From positions 2,790,001 through 2,854,000 of the forward strand of contig NZ_AP024861.1 in NCBI RefSeq assembly GCF_024346755.1: 64,000 nt of DNA. Reading direction: 5' to 3'. The notes beneath the pieces were generated by a model. It was not told where the DNA came from. It was given only the letters and a program-made list of their open reading frames with translations, and searched no databases. This document shows positions 55,770-64,000 of the stretch, piece after piece. The DNA comes from Vibrio aerogenes. Lineage in GTDB: Bacteria; Pseudomonadota; Gammaproteobacteria; Enterobacterales; Vibrionaceae. A program made the translations under genes and the position numbers. The first letter of the stretch is position 1; each line of letters starts with the position of its first letter.

Positions 55770-56771
55770 TTAAGCCGACTCAAAAATATTCAGCTCTGGC
55801 CCGGTGGCCGGAATATGCTCTTCACGCTGCCAGACAATGATTTCATCCAGCTTCTTCGCGTAATCCTCATCACTCATCTCCCGCCAGTAGGTCGGATTAC
55901 GGCCGGTTTTTTTATCATGGGCGGCGGTGGTTTCATCCTGCTCACGGAAAGGCTCCAGTATCGGGATATCCGGCAGGGGCTGGCTCACATCCATATATTG
56001 CTGAATCATATTCCACACCCGCAGGTACTCTTCCTGCGACAGATGCATCCCACACATCGAACCCAGCCCGATGGCTCCTTCATTGTAATCATGATAACGG
56101 TGCACCAGTTTCAGGTGATGACTCAGCAATCCCTGATGGTTGGGGTTACTCATCAGAATACAGTCAAACTCAATAAACGGATGACTGAAAATCACCCGGT
56201 TTCCTTTGCCGTATAACGTCACCATCCCGGTTTCCCGGCTCAGGGTAAAACGTTTACGGGCAAATAATGAAAGATTATCTTTTTTGAAAAACTTTGCTCC
56301 AACTCCCTTAACCAGCCAGTCAGGTCCGTTGATGAGAGACATCGGACTGTAAACAATAAGGGCAGGCAGAGTGACATAGAGTAAAAAGTGTGAGACTAAG
56401 TAAATTGCCCCCTCTAGTCCGGGTGTACCAAATAAAGGGAGCATAGAAAGTACAACGCCTATAGGGGTAATAAAATACATAGCTGTCTTCGCTAATCCTG
56501 CCATGAAAAAATAAAATCCCAGCCAACTCACAAAGGTATAAGGTTCTAATCTGTTCTGATCCCAGAACAGTTCCATGCCTGAATCATCATCGTCATCGTG
56601 TATGGATGGTTTGTAATTTCTGATCATTGAAGTCGCAATACTCTTATGATCTGCCCGTGTGAAAGCAAACCTCTTTCCCCGCCGGTACAGACTTTCATAC
56701 CAGCTGCTTTTACCGGGTCTCGGCTGTGGGGTGAAATCTCGGCTGTTATAGGCGCCGGGGTGATAAGCCAT
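55770..56771 (-). CDS. DUF6708-like membrane protein D (putative cognate immunity of the VasX-like toxin)
   Basis: A 333-residue DUF6708-like protein whose ATG lies 4 bp after the VasX-like effector stop, with AGGAG as ribosome site, so the two are translated together. This is the position of tsiV2 after vasX in V. cholerae, and like TsiV2 the product is an inner-membrane protein, as expected for protection against a pore-former. The membrane region (about 83-155: 'WLGFYFFMAGLAKTAMYFITPIGVVLSMLPLFG', 'AIYLVSHFLLYVTLPALIVY') differs from copies A and C. Confidence 0.73.
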   Translation of the reverse strand: MAYHPGAYNSRDFTPQPRPGKSSWYESLYRRGKRFAFTRADHKSIATSMIRNYKPSIHDDDDDSGMELFWDQNRLEPYTFVSWLGFYFFMAGLAKTAMYFITPIGVVLSMLPLFGTPGLEGAIYLVSHFLLYVTLPALIVYSPMSLINGPDWLVKGVGAKFFKKDNLSLFARKRFTLSRETGMVTLYGKGNRVIFSHPFIEFDCILMSNPNHQGLLSHHLKLVHRYHDYNEGAIGLGSMCGMHLSQEEYLRVWNMIQQYMDVSQPLPDIPILEPFREQDETTAAHDKKTGRNPTYWREMSDEDYAKKLDEIIVWQREEHIPATGPELNIFESA

Positions 56772-56775
56772 TGGG

Positions 56776-59700
56776 TTACTCCTGATCTTCTTTTATTTTA
56801 GGCAGCTGGCAGTGAATCCAGCTCTGATCGCCTTTGTCTCTGAAATCCGGCTCTCCGGCCGGGTCATCCTGAGGTTCCGCTTCATCCAGTGGCGGCAGCG
56901 GGAAACAGGTATCATTGATCACAAACTGCGCCCGGGCAACAAAGCCGGGTTCGTAGTGATACAGTTCCAGCTTCATCCCCGGGATCCCCATCACCCTGGT
57001 CTCTTTCCGCTCTGGCGGAATGGTTTTGCTGTGCCGGTAACCATACAGCACGCCGTCTTCAGAGTTCAGTGTTTTTAACGGGGTATCATTAAAACTATCA
57101 ATATTTTGCAGGGTATGTGTTCTGACAAATTCCGTCCGGCTGGAAGTATCCTGCAAGCGGCTTTTGTGCTCCATTATCCCCTGACGAACATAAAGCCGGG
57201 TATGCTCTTTCTGCTGATTAAACAGCCGGGACAGGTTGGAGCGCGCCCACAGCACATGAGTCACACCGGCCTGTTGCCATTCTGCCTGCACTTCCGGTGC
57301 TATATTGGTCTCTTTCCCGAGCGTGTACATACTGATATCAAAGCGGATCAGCACCCCCAGTAAACGCTCAAAAGCCGTATCCGGATCTGCCAGATACTGA
57401 TAGTCATCTCCCGGCGTGTCGGTTGCAAACGGGCCATTAGCCAGCCAGGTTTCGATCGGGGTATCTTTGAGGAAGATATAAAGCACCCCGCCAACAATCG
57501 CAATCGCAAAAGCCCACGGGCAGGCTACGGATAAAAAGCTACCCTCTGCTGCAAGACCGCCAAAGGCTGCAAAGGTTGATCCCACACCAAAGGTCATTAA
57601 GGCCGCTGCGGCATCCATATCATTGTTACCCGCAAGCTGAACAGCCTCATAAATGGCGATTGCACCAGTCAGAACATCAGCCCAAAAACTGGCGAACATT
57701 AATTTAGTTAATGTCAGTTCTAAACCTGCCTTGGTAAAGAGTTTCCCTAACAATTTAGATGCTGATATCTCAAATAATGGTTTTTTTGCAATTGACTGAG
57801 CAAACCGGGATTCAGCCCCCAGAGCCATATTCGCACTGTGCGCCAGGGCAATTGAAAAATCTAACACTGCACTCATTGCATTAGCAAATGAATGACCAAT
57901 ATCTTTCAATTCAAAGAGATTTTCAAAATACTGCTTATTCGCCATCAGATTCAGTATTTCAATCCCGACCATCAGACGCGGAATATTCAGGGCTTCATAA
58001 GCATCTGCAATGGATTTGCTTTTAGCATAATCTGCCAGCGTGCGCTGGGTGCTGGGTTTGCTGTAAAGCGTAACCACCCCGGCTTCGGCCGGGGCAACAA
58101 TCAGGGTAAAGGCACCTTTTTTACCCAGAACTTCAGCTCCCTCAGAGGCCTGACCCTGCATGGTTTTCAGCGCCGCTTTGCGGTTGGACGTGACCACCAG
58201 CTTCCCTTTGGCATCAAACAACCGGACGGATTTGCTTTTGTTGGTGTCGATATTGTGTAAAAACCTGCGATCAGCTTCTGTCAGGCCGTTTTTCAGGCCA
58301 CCACCATCGACCCCAATCACAACGTAATTCTTTTTCACCTCGCCGACCTCAGCCAGCTCAAGCTGACCGAAAGCAGTGGGGCCTGTCACCTTCAGGGTGG
58401 ATAACATGGGCACATACACACTTTTCAGTGACACACTCGCGGTCGTGGTCTTACTCAGGGTCAGCGCGATATCCGTCACCGCACTGTAATAATCTTTGAG
58501 AAAACCATTGATCATACCGGCAATCCGGCGCACCGTCGCAAATTCACCTTCTCCGTTCTCCCCGGCACCTTCGGCGTAAAGCTGGCCCATTTCAAATACT
58601 TCCAGCTGCTCTGGCTGAATCAGCAGATTCTCATCACCCCAGCGCGCCAACCCTGCGACTGTACACAAACCAGAGCCATCGTTCTCACCTGACACCGCCG
58701 TATAAGCCTCATCTACCGGGACTTCACCGTTTTCCGGAAACAACACTTCGTGCAACGGGTGACTCCGGTCATTGTTCAGCAAACTGACTAACTGAGAAAA
58801 ATAAGGATTCTTGCGTTTGTAACCTTTTTCACCAATCCCCAGTGTATCGACGGCACTCAGTTCCATTCGCAGGGCACTGATCGCATTACCAACAATCTTA
58901 TAAGCCGCTGCGGCATTGGCATCATCCATCGAGGTGATATCTTTCAGCCACACCGCCAGTTCCTTATTATTTAGCACACGGGAGAGCTTTTTCTGTAACT
59001 CATTCATCCGGGTAAACAGCAGCATTCGCTCGGTCAGCCGGGTGGTCCGGCGGAAAACGCCACCGGGACTGGCATCAAAGGAACGGTTCCCCATGAATTG
59101 ATGATATTCGTTTTTGGTGTCTCCCCACTTCTCAGGGATGATAAAACGCTGCACCAGCTCTGCGGCTTTAAAATACTTCTGGGAAGCGGCATCATTGAGC
59201 AGCACACTCATCTCACCCATGCCAGACTGAACCAGATAGGTGAAATGACGCAGTTCAAACAAAGGATCATCAAAGATGATGCCACGCAGTTTCCGGGTTT
59301 TACCATCTTCAAGATAATCCCCGACACCCGTAATCTGATCCCATTGCGGTGATTCAGCTGGCCCCTCGGTGATCAATTCGTTACGCGCAGTCATCCGCAA
59401 CATAAAATCATAGCGGTGTGGGTCAAGTTTATTGACAAGATCATTTCTATACTGACTGACCGCCGTCGCGCCATCATCCATCGCTGCCTGAATATCCGAT
59501 TTTATCTGCTCATATTCACCTGACAGCCAGCTGCCCGCCAAATCCTGGCTGAAATCTTTCGGCTCACCCAGCAGCATTTCCAGCTCTGGCTCACGCGCCC
59601 GCACTTCTTTCAGCTCATCAAGCAGCATCGGCTCATAATCCGGCTTTTGCATCCGGGCTTTGAGGGCGTCCGGGTTGGCTTCCAGATAGTTCAGCCGTGA

Positions 59701-60366
59701 ACCACTCCACTGCACTTCCGAAAAGGCAATCTGCACATCGGTGGTTTTACCGTTATCTTTCGACGGATACCAAATCTCTTTCAGAGGATTGCCGGTCGGC
59801 TCGCGCCGGGTTTGTGTCAGAAAAGGTTTATCCCGGCCTTCGCGGTAGCTGAAGAGGTAAATATCTTTAAAACAGGGCAGGCCATCGTCAGTGGCCGTGA
59901 CTTCCACTTCCCGCCAGAATTTGCCGTTATACGCAATATAGATATACCCGTTACGGACCGGTGCGGTGCGCTCTTTATCTTTCTGACGGCTGCCTGCGAT
60001 GTTTTTATCGAAGGTCGGCAGCAGCGTCAGCGGCAGAAAAGCCTGCACCATATATTTCTGGTGTTTCATCTGCCGTTTGGTGTGGGTCACATCTTCAAAC
60101 AGCGGCAGGTGCAGCTGACCTTTTTCACCCTCGACTTTCAGCCAAACATTGCGGTTTTCTGTCTCATCACACCAGTCCCAGCTGTAAATCGTGCTGTCTG
60201 CCAGCTCTTTGTCGGTCTTCTTTTTCTTTTCCAGCGCAAACTGCTCTGCATTGTCGGTTAAATCATAAAACAGAAAATCCTGCGTGGTTGCATGAGACAG
60301 GCCGGTCACTTCAATTAAAAACAGTTTGCCGTCGCAGGCTGGCCCTTTTCCTCCGTCAATACTCAC
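56776..60366 (-). CDS. VasX-like T6SS effector (putative pore-forming toxin)
   Basis: A 1196-residue protein resembling V. cholerae VasX (about 1085 residues) in architecture. The N-terminal toxin-VasX region lies at about 30-190 ('KYMVQAFLPLTLLPTF', 'APVRNGYIYIAYNGKFWREVEV'). A long helical middle follows, then a hydrophobic cluster at about 860-965 with three candidate membrane helices ('FASFWADVLTGAIAIYEAVQ', 'AAALMTFGVGSTFAAFGGLAA', 'ACPWAFAIAIVGGVLYIFL'), and a soluble tail ending KIKEDQE. VasX permeabilises the target inner membrane. Its ATG overlaps the adaptor stop (60363-60366). The DUF6708-like gene follows in place of tsiV2. Confidence 0.8.
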   Translation of the reverse strand: MSIDGGKGPACDGKLFLIEVTGLSHATTQDFLFYDLTDNAEQFALEKKKKTDKELADSTIYSWDWCDETENRNVWLKVEGEKGQLHLPLFEDVTHTKRQMKHQKYMVQAFLPLTLLPTFDKNIAGSRQKDKERTAPVRNGYIYIAYNGKFWREVEVTATDDGLPCFKDIYLFSYREGRDKPFLTQTRREPTGNPLKEIWYPSKDNGKTTDVQIAFSEVQWSGSRLNYLEANPDALKARMQKPDYEPMLLDELKEVRAREPELEMLLGEPKDFSQDLAGSWLSGEYEQIKSDIQAAMDDGATAVSQYRNDLVNKLDPHRYDFMLRMTARNELITEGPAESPQWDQITGVGDYLEDGKTRKLRGIIFDDPLFELRHFTYLVQSGMGEMSVLLNDAASQKYFKAAELVQRFIIPEKWGDTKNEYHQFMGNRSFDASPGGVFRRTTRLTERMLLFTRMNELQKKLSRVLNNKELAVWLKDITSMDDANAAAAYKIVGNAISALRMELSAVDTLGIGEKGYKRKNPYFSQLVSLLNNDRSHPLHEVLFPENGEVPVDEAYTAVSGENDGSGLCTVAGLARWGDENLLIQPEQLEVFEMGQLYAEGAGENGEGEFATVRRIAGMINGFLKDYYSAVTDIALTLSKTTTASVSLKSVYVPMLSTLKVTGPTAFGQLELAEVGEVKKNYVVIGVDGGGLKNGLTEADRRFLHNIDTNKSKSVRLFDAKGKLVVTSNRKAALKTMQGQASEGAEVLGKKGAFTLIVAPAEAGVVTLYSKPSTQRTLADYAKSKSIADAYEALNIPRLMVGIEILNLMANKQYFENLFELKDIGHSFANAMSAVLDFSIALAHSANMALGAESRFAQSIAKKPLFEISASKLLGKLFTKAGLELTLTKLMFASFWADVLTGAIAIYEAVQLAGNNDMDAAAALMTFGVGSTFAAFGGLAAEGSFLSVACPWAFAIAIVGGVLYIFLKDTPIETWLANGPFATDTPGDDYQYLADPDTAFERLLGVLIRFDISMYTLGKETNIAPEVQAEWQQAGVTHVLWARSNLSRLFNQQKEHTRLYVRQGIMEHKSRLQDTSSRTEFVRTHTLQNIDSFNDTPLKTLNSEDGVLYGYRHSKTIPPERKETRVMGIPGMKLELYHYEPGFVARAQFVINDTCFPLPPLDEAEPQDDPAGEPDFRDKGDQSWIHCQLPKIKEDQE

Positions 60367-61169
60367 AGTGACACTCCTTTTAATGCTATGGATTCTAACT
60401 GGTTCACTTTCTCTGCCTCATTCAGGCGGGCGAACCCGGTTTCATCGGTATGGGTCAGCACCGGCGGCTGGCCGGTTTTGGCGGATAAATTCCGTAACCG
60501 GTATTTCAGTGCTTTTTCTTCAATATGGTGATGGTGACAAAAACGGGTCACAGCATGCTGAACCGGCCAGTCAATCGGGGCCCGGCTGTGTTGCGCCCAC
60601 TGCACGATTTCACGCTCCTGAAACATCACTTCCAGCGCCTGCTCCTGAGAGGGCTGCAACACCCGGATATCCTGATCCGGATGGCTGGTGTAATCTCCGG
60701 CTTCCTGCCAGCACTGTGGCTCACTCAGGGTCTGACGGTAATACACCACCGAATATAAGCCGCCCAGCCAGCTGCTGGTCACCGCATCATCCGTGCGCGA
60801 GAAAAAGTAACCGGCAATTTGCGGCTGGTAATAATGCAGCAGCCCGCGGGTCTGGCCGTGGTAATAAACCAGCATCCGCCAGCGCAGTTGATCGGCCACC
60901 TCATCGGCAGAAAGCGAGTCCGGCGCTGAAAAATACAGGGTGTAAGCCGGGGGTAACTGCGTCATTAATGCATCGCCGCCACCATATTTCAGGGTAATAA
61001 GCAGCGGGCTTTGCGCCATTAACGGCTCCAGCGGCGTTGAGAGATACAGAGGCTCACAGTCATGGCCGTCCAGCCACTGATAAACCTGCTGGCGCAGATC
61101 CGGCGCGTCACTGACCAGTGCATACCAGCGCACCGGCTGGCCCTGATGTTCAGCTTTCAGTTTCAGCAT
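60363..61169 (-). CDS. DUF4123 adaptor, VasW-like
   Basis: A 268-residue DUF4123-type protein: 'VRWYALVSDAPDLRQQVYQWLDGHDCEPLYLSTPLEPLMAQSPLLITLKYG' covers the first half of the domain, and 'ADQLRWRMLVYYHGQTRGLLHYYQPQIAGYFF' the second. V. cholerae VasW holds the same place between vgrG-2 and vasX and is needed for VasX delivery. The start overlaps the vgrG stop by one base (TGATG) and the stop overlaps the effector start (ATGA), so the cassette is fully coupled. The C-terminus has a run of four His. Confidence 0.83.
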   Translation of the reverse strand: MLKLKAEHQGQPVRWYALVSDAPDLRQQVYQWLDGHDCEPLYLSTPLEPLMAQSPLLITLKYGGGDALMTQLPPAYTLYFSAPDSLSADEVADQLRWRMLVYYHGQTRGLLHYYQPQIAGYFFSRTDDAVTSSWLGGLYSVVYYRQTLSEPQCWQEAGDYTSHPDQDIRVLQPSQEQALEVMFQEREIVQWAQHSRAPIDWPVQHAVTRFCHHHHIEEKALKYRLRNLSAKTGQPPVLTHTDETGFARLNEAEKVNQLESIALKGVSL

Positions 61170-62440
61170 CAGGCATTCCCCTTACACGGACATTTGTCGC
61201 CCAGCGGGCAGTTTTCACTGTCGCCCGGCTTCTGGCAGGTTTGGGTCACCGGGGTGCCCTGCTGAATATCTGTCGCGGCCTGTTGCACCATCGCAGGCGT
61301 CACCGGGATCACCGCTGGCGTCATCACTTTCGCCGGGGGCTTGGGTTTCTCCACATAATCCACAATCACCGCTTCCGCGCCGGTCATACCGGTGATGTCT
61401 GGCGGCACCAGCGCTTCGGGGGGCTCCAGGGCTTCGAGGATTTTGGGCATCACCGCATCTTCGCCGCCGTAGCCGCTGCCGCTGCCGCTGCCGCTGCCTG
61501 CGCTGCCGCCGGAGTTGAGGTTAATCGCTGGGCCGACCACACTCACGCCGCCCGGATCGAGCTTGACGAAGCTGCCGCCGACTTTGATGGTGATTTCACT
61601 ACCCGCCTGAAGCACCACCGAGTTGCCGCCTTTGAGGTGCACTTCTGAGCCCGCATCAAGGGTTTGTTTACCCGCGACTTTCTGATGAAATTCTTTATCG
61701 ACACTGACGGTACGGTTTTTGGCGATCTTGATCCGCTGCTCGCCTTCGATCACCAGATGATCGGCTTTTTTGACATTGCCGGAGTGGTTATTTTCGATTG
61801 TCTCGTGGCGGTCGTGTTTGATGTCGGTGGTCGAGTCGTTTTCGATCAGGGTTTCGACATCTTTCTGCGCGTGCAGATAAATCTTCTCGCTGCAGGACTG
61901 ATCTTCAAAACTCAGCTCGTTGTAACCCTTGCCCTGATGGGTCTGGGTGCGCAGCACGGTCTTGGTTTTATTGGCTGGCAAGGCATACGGCGGAGTGTTG
62001 CTGGCATCATATGTCCGGCCGGTGACAATCGGTTGGTCCGGGTCGCCGTGCAGGAAAGACACAATCACTTCGTTGCCAATCCGCGGCACAGTCACCATCC
62101 CCTGCTGGCCGCCAGCCCAGCCCTGTGAAACACGGATCCATGCACTGCTTTTATCGTCCGAGCCGTCGTAGCGATCCCACGGGAAATGCAGTTTCACCCG
62201 GCCATGTTCGTCGGTGTAAATCTCTTCTCCCGGCGGGCCGACCACCAGCGCAATGCTGGGGCCATCAACGCGGGGCTTCGGTTGCGGATGCGCGCGCCAG
62301 ACACTGTCGCCGGGAATTAAGGTGAACTGGTTGCTGTAGTCGGTCGCACCGCCGGAGCTGTCTTCTTCCAGCGCCTGCGTTCGGTCATCGACGAGATGAA
62401 CGTTTTCGCGGTACTGGACGCACGACGAGGGTATCGTCAC
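61169..62440 (-). CDS. VgrG spike protein, N-terminally truncated (module 2)
   Basis: A 423-residue frame with the VgrG OB domain, beta-helix and a tail ending C-x7-C-x5-CPC-KGNA, but no gp27-like domain. A true VgrG start (ATG 62480, [20 protein letters not shown]) breaks frame at the same deletion as in module 1. The open frame instead begins at GTG 62440 and reads [19 protein letters not shown], where CVQYRE matches a mid-gp27 VgrG motif, before [20 protein letters not shown]. Unlike module 1 there is no second indel. Two extra Gly-Ser pairs in the tail linker are a small length difference from module 1. Confidence 0.8.
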   Translation of the reverse strand: MTIPSSCVQYRENVHLVDDRTQALEEDSSGGATDYSNQFTLIPGDSVWRAHPQPKPRVDGPSIALVVGPPGEEIYTDEHGRVKLHFPWDRYDGSDDKSSAWIRVSQGWAGGQQGMVTVPRIGNEVIVSFLHGDPDQPIVTGRTYDASNTPPYALPANKTKTVLRTQTHQGKGYNELSFEDQSCSEKIYLHAQKDVETLIENDSTTDIKHDRHETIENNHSGNVKKADHLVIEGEQRIKIAKNRTVSVDKEFHQKVAGKQTLDAGSEVHLKGGNSVVLQAGSEITIKVGGSFVKLDPGGVSVVGPAINLNSGGSAGSGSGSGSGYGGEDAVMPKILEALEPPEALVPPDITGMTGAEAVIVDYVEKPKPPAKVMTPAVIPVTPAMVQQAATDIQQGTPVTQTCQKPGDSENCPLGDKCPCKGNA

Positions 62441-62625
62441 TGATCCCGTCGATGGTCAGCTTAAAATTTAGTCTTCTCATGGGGTAGAGTCATCAGTATC
62501 GCTGTTAAGAAGCAATCAATATAATCTCATATGAGATATATTTAAATCTTATTTATGAACTTTCTAAAAGTTATATCGATGAAGATCACACTTTTTTGTC
62601 TGCTAAAAACCCTACTTTCAATCCA

Positions 62626-62655
62626 TTGACTTCATTGTCACCCCAACCGTAAACT
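62626..62655 (+). promoter_or_regulatory. Predicted promoter, E copy 3
   Basis: TTGACT (62626-62631), 18-bp spacer, TAAACT (62650-62655), as in the other copies. Confidence 0.5.
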
Positions 62656-62659
62656 ACTG

Positions 62660-62916
62660 CCTTCACTGGCAAAATCCAGTGAATGGGATTGGCCTCTCAA
62701 ACTGAAACCACTAGACATATAGAAGCTGGCATTTATATTAGTTTCTGTGTGGAGCCTTGGCACACCTGTACTTTTTCAGAATAACGGTGAGCTGAGCAGG
62801 GGCGCTTCGGCGCGCCGTTTCCTAGTGGGCGGTAAGGCCAACCTTGTTCAGTTCACCACCATATAGTTTGGCCTCTTTATGGTGGTGAGTTACCTGTCAT
62901 AACCATTAGGAAAAGA
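62660..62916 (+). ncRNA. Candidate structured leader RNA, E copy 3
   Basis: Same helices as in E2. The one change I noticed, CTCTG to CTCTT at the base of the H4 loop, leaves both H4 strands and the possible pseudoknot strand TTGGCCT intact. Confidence 0.45.
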
Positions 62917-63117
62917 ATGATGCTTGAAATGCTTCCCTACAAACCCGACATTGCCCTGAAAGCACGGGAACTTATCCTCGAATTCAGTCAGACAATCGAT
63001 GATCATCATACCGATGCTAAGATGATTGATCAGATACAAAACTATATGAATAACCTGATCACCTTACATGCTCTGCGGCATCAGGCGCTGGAGGATTCCG
63101 TTTCAGGGTTATCGTAG
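62917..63117 (+). CDS. 66-residue helical protein, E copy 3
   Basis: Same protein, with Thr at residue 32, Lys35, a Met for Leu substitution near residue 48 and a Gly-Leu-Ser end (SGLS rather than SGIS). AGGAAAAG and a doubled ATG precede it. Followed by a good hairpin at 63125-63143. Confidence 0.6.
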   Translation: MMLEMLPYKPDIALKARELILEFSQTIDDHHTDAKMIDQIQNYMNNLITLHALRHQALEDSVSGLS

Positions 63118-63124
63118 ACAAAGC

Positions 63125-63144
63125 AAGGGGCATGTTGCCCCTTT
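63125..63144 (+). terminator. Hairpin after the E copy 3 ORF, possible terminator
   Basis: AAGGGGCA (63125-63132) pairs perfectly with TGCCCCTT (63136-63143) around TGT, followed by only a short T stretch. It could end the E3 transcript. Confidence 0.45.
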
Positions 63145-63195
63145 AGAAGAATGATTTGCTGGCTTGGCTTATCGTGAAGCACGCCTTTATCCGGA

Positions 63196-64000
63196 TCAGG
63201 CGTTCAAACTTTCCGCAGCCTGCTTTTTCTCTTTGCGTCGCTGCTGCGATTCTTCCCACGCCGGGCCATAAGTTTCCCTCAGATCATTGACTGTCAAAAT
63301 CGTCTTGCCGCGTTGGTATTCATTTTCTGCCAGCTTGCGGTTAAAAAAGTTCAGTGCTTCACTGGGTTTGGCCCATTCTTCTTTGGGGAGCGGCTTGCTC
63401 CACTCCGCCACTTGCGGAAACTTCTCTGCCTTTTTCTGTAACTTGCGGATCACCCAGTTCATCCGCCAGATCGCGACCATCCGGCCACTGAGATACCACC
63501 AGTTTTTGATGTGATCAGGAAAATGCTTCCGCTTGATCCCCTGCTCATCGCAGTACTGCTGCACCATACCCTCCATCGTGACCGGCTGTGATTCACCAAT
63601 CGCTTTGGGGCCGTCTTCCATAAAACTGCGGATCATCTCCCATTTCATCGCAGCATGAGTGCGGTCTAATGCGCTAATGCGCATGGAAGCCCAGAAATAA
63701 CCGGATGCCACGTCATCATAAGCACCGATAAACAGGCTGCCCTCCCGCATCACCATATTTGGGGCCACAGCGGTGCCTTCCCCGGCCATCGCACACACCG
63801 ACTCCCACGGGAAGAATTTTATTTCTGTCCGTTGTTTCCTTTTATTCCAGCGGCTCATCATCACTTCCCGCCGCTGACGGTGAAAACGAATCGGTAAGGC
63901 ACGGGCGAGATCGCGGTGGGTATGAATCATAGCCAAAAATGCTGGGCCAAATGAGAGAGGGCCTATAGATAAAAGTCCAATTCCCATAAAAAGCTGAAAA
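63196..64000 (-). CDS. Distant DUF6708-like membrane protein (5' end outside window)
   Basis: The frame is open through the right edge, so the true start lies beyond base 64000. At least 263 residues: a hydrophobic helix ('IGLLSIGPLSFGPAFLAMI'), then 'RFHRQRREVMMSRWNKRKQRTEIKFFPWESV', which parallels the 'LFARKRFTLSRETGMVTLYGKGNRVIFSHPFIEF' block of genes A to D, a 'MKWEMIRSFMEDGP' segment matching their 'VWNMIQQYMD', and a basic C-terminus. It looks like a divergent family member, probably the immunity gene of the next module to the right. Confidence 0.6.
   Translation of the reverse strand, partial: FQLFMGIGLLSIGPLSFGPAFLAMIHTHRDLARALPIRFHRQRREVMMSRWNKRKQRTEIKFFPWESVCAMAGEGTAVAPNMVMREGSLFIGAYDDVASGYFWASMRISALDRTHAAMKWEMIRSFMEDGPKAIGESQPVTMEGMVQQYCDEQGIKRKHFPDHIKNWWYLSGRMVAIWRMNWVIRKLQKKAEKFPQVAEWSKPLPKEEWAKPSEALNFFNRKLAENEYQRGKTILTVNDLRETYGPAWEESQQRRKEKKQAAESLNA

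Larger units (their letters stand above)
62502..63117 (+). repeat. E element, copy 3
   Basis: Third E copy, right of module 2. Left side identical to copy 2 through the vgrG start. On the right, identity with copies 1 and 2 stops at the end of the 66-codon ORF, after which unrelated sequence leads to a different DUF6708-like gene. This sets the E core as about 616 bp, from CTGTTAAGAAGC to the ORF stop. Confidence 0.8.

Noticed and set aside
38886..63117. CRISPR array or integron cassette array
   Set aside because: Repeats are hundreds of bases long, not regularly spaced and contain genes; no attC-like sites or short spacer pattern were seen.

Overview
The window looks like chromosome from a Vibrionaceae bacterium, probably a Vibrio. 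Evidence: the complete menaquinone operon menF-menD-menH-menB-menC-menE; the ffs / ybiB-like / ATL / tesB block; and a type VI secretion (T6SS) auxiliary region with a VgrG / DUF4123 / VasX-like layout known from V. cholerae. The species cannot be decided from the sequence alone.

Layout. Bases 1-4.2 kb: a leftward exonuclease / CBS-nucleotidyltransferase pair and a two-component system. 4.5-12.4 kb: scattered accessory and housekeeping genes (S41 lipoprotein protease, nitrilase-family amidase, GNAT acetyltransferase, MmyB-type regulator, Bcr/CflA efflux pump, cold shock protein, small and outer-membrane hypotheticals). 12.5-17.1 kb: 4.5S RNA with promoter and terminator, a YbiB-like protein, alkyltransferase-like protein, TesB, a tiny membrane protein, an Lrp/AsnC regulator and a Tim44-like protein. 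17.2-19.9 kb: a TetR regulator driving an MFS-acyltransferase fusion, then a truncated YeiH-type fragment. 19.9-27.5 kb: the men operon, in which menE and menF each carry an in-frame block of degenerate 15-bp repeats. 28.6-34.2 kb: a peptide-type ABC importer with a double ATPase. 34.4-38.4 kb: a GlxA-type regulator, DUF1348 protein, alpha carbonic anhydrase and a C_GCAxxG_C_C protein.

From 38.9 kb to the end the DNA is a repeat-rich T6SS toxin/immunity region, transcribed leftward. Two modules sit side by side. Module 1 (42.5-53.8 kb) runs truncated vgrG, DUF4123 adaptor, a 1290-residue LysM protein (probable effector) and four tandem Sel1-like membrane proteins (probable immunity), plus fragments. 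Module 2 (54.5-62.5 kb) runs truncated vgrG, DUF4123/VasW-like adaptor, a VasX-like pore-forming effector and two DUF6708-like membrane proteins (probable immunity). Further DUF6708-like genes lie left of module 1 and at the right edge.

Both vgrG genes have lost most of the N-terminal gp27-like half through the same deletion. They keep only a 21-codon 5' remnant and an intact spike/beta-helix 3' part, so they look like displaced, possibly silent, VgrG-tip cassettes. The modules are bounded by three near-identical copies of a ~615-bp element (here called E): a promoter, a ~257-nt leader with strong RNA structure (a cUUCGg tetraloop hairpin, a 10-bp hairpin and a possible pseudoknot) and a 66-codon ORF. 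A second repeat (here called R, 240-380 bp, five copies) separates the DUF6708-like genes. The E element together with the vgrG-tip cassettes is the best candidate here for an undescribed system.
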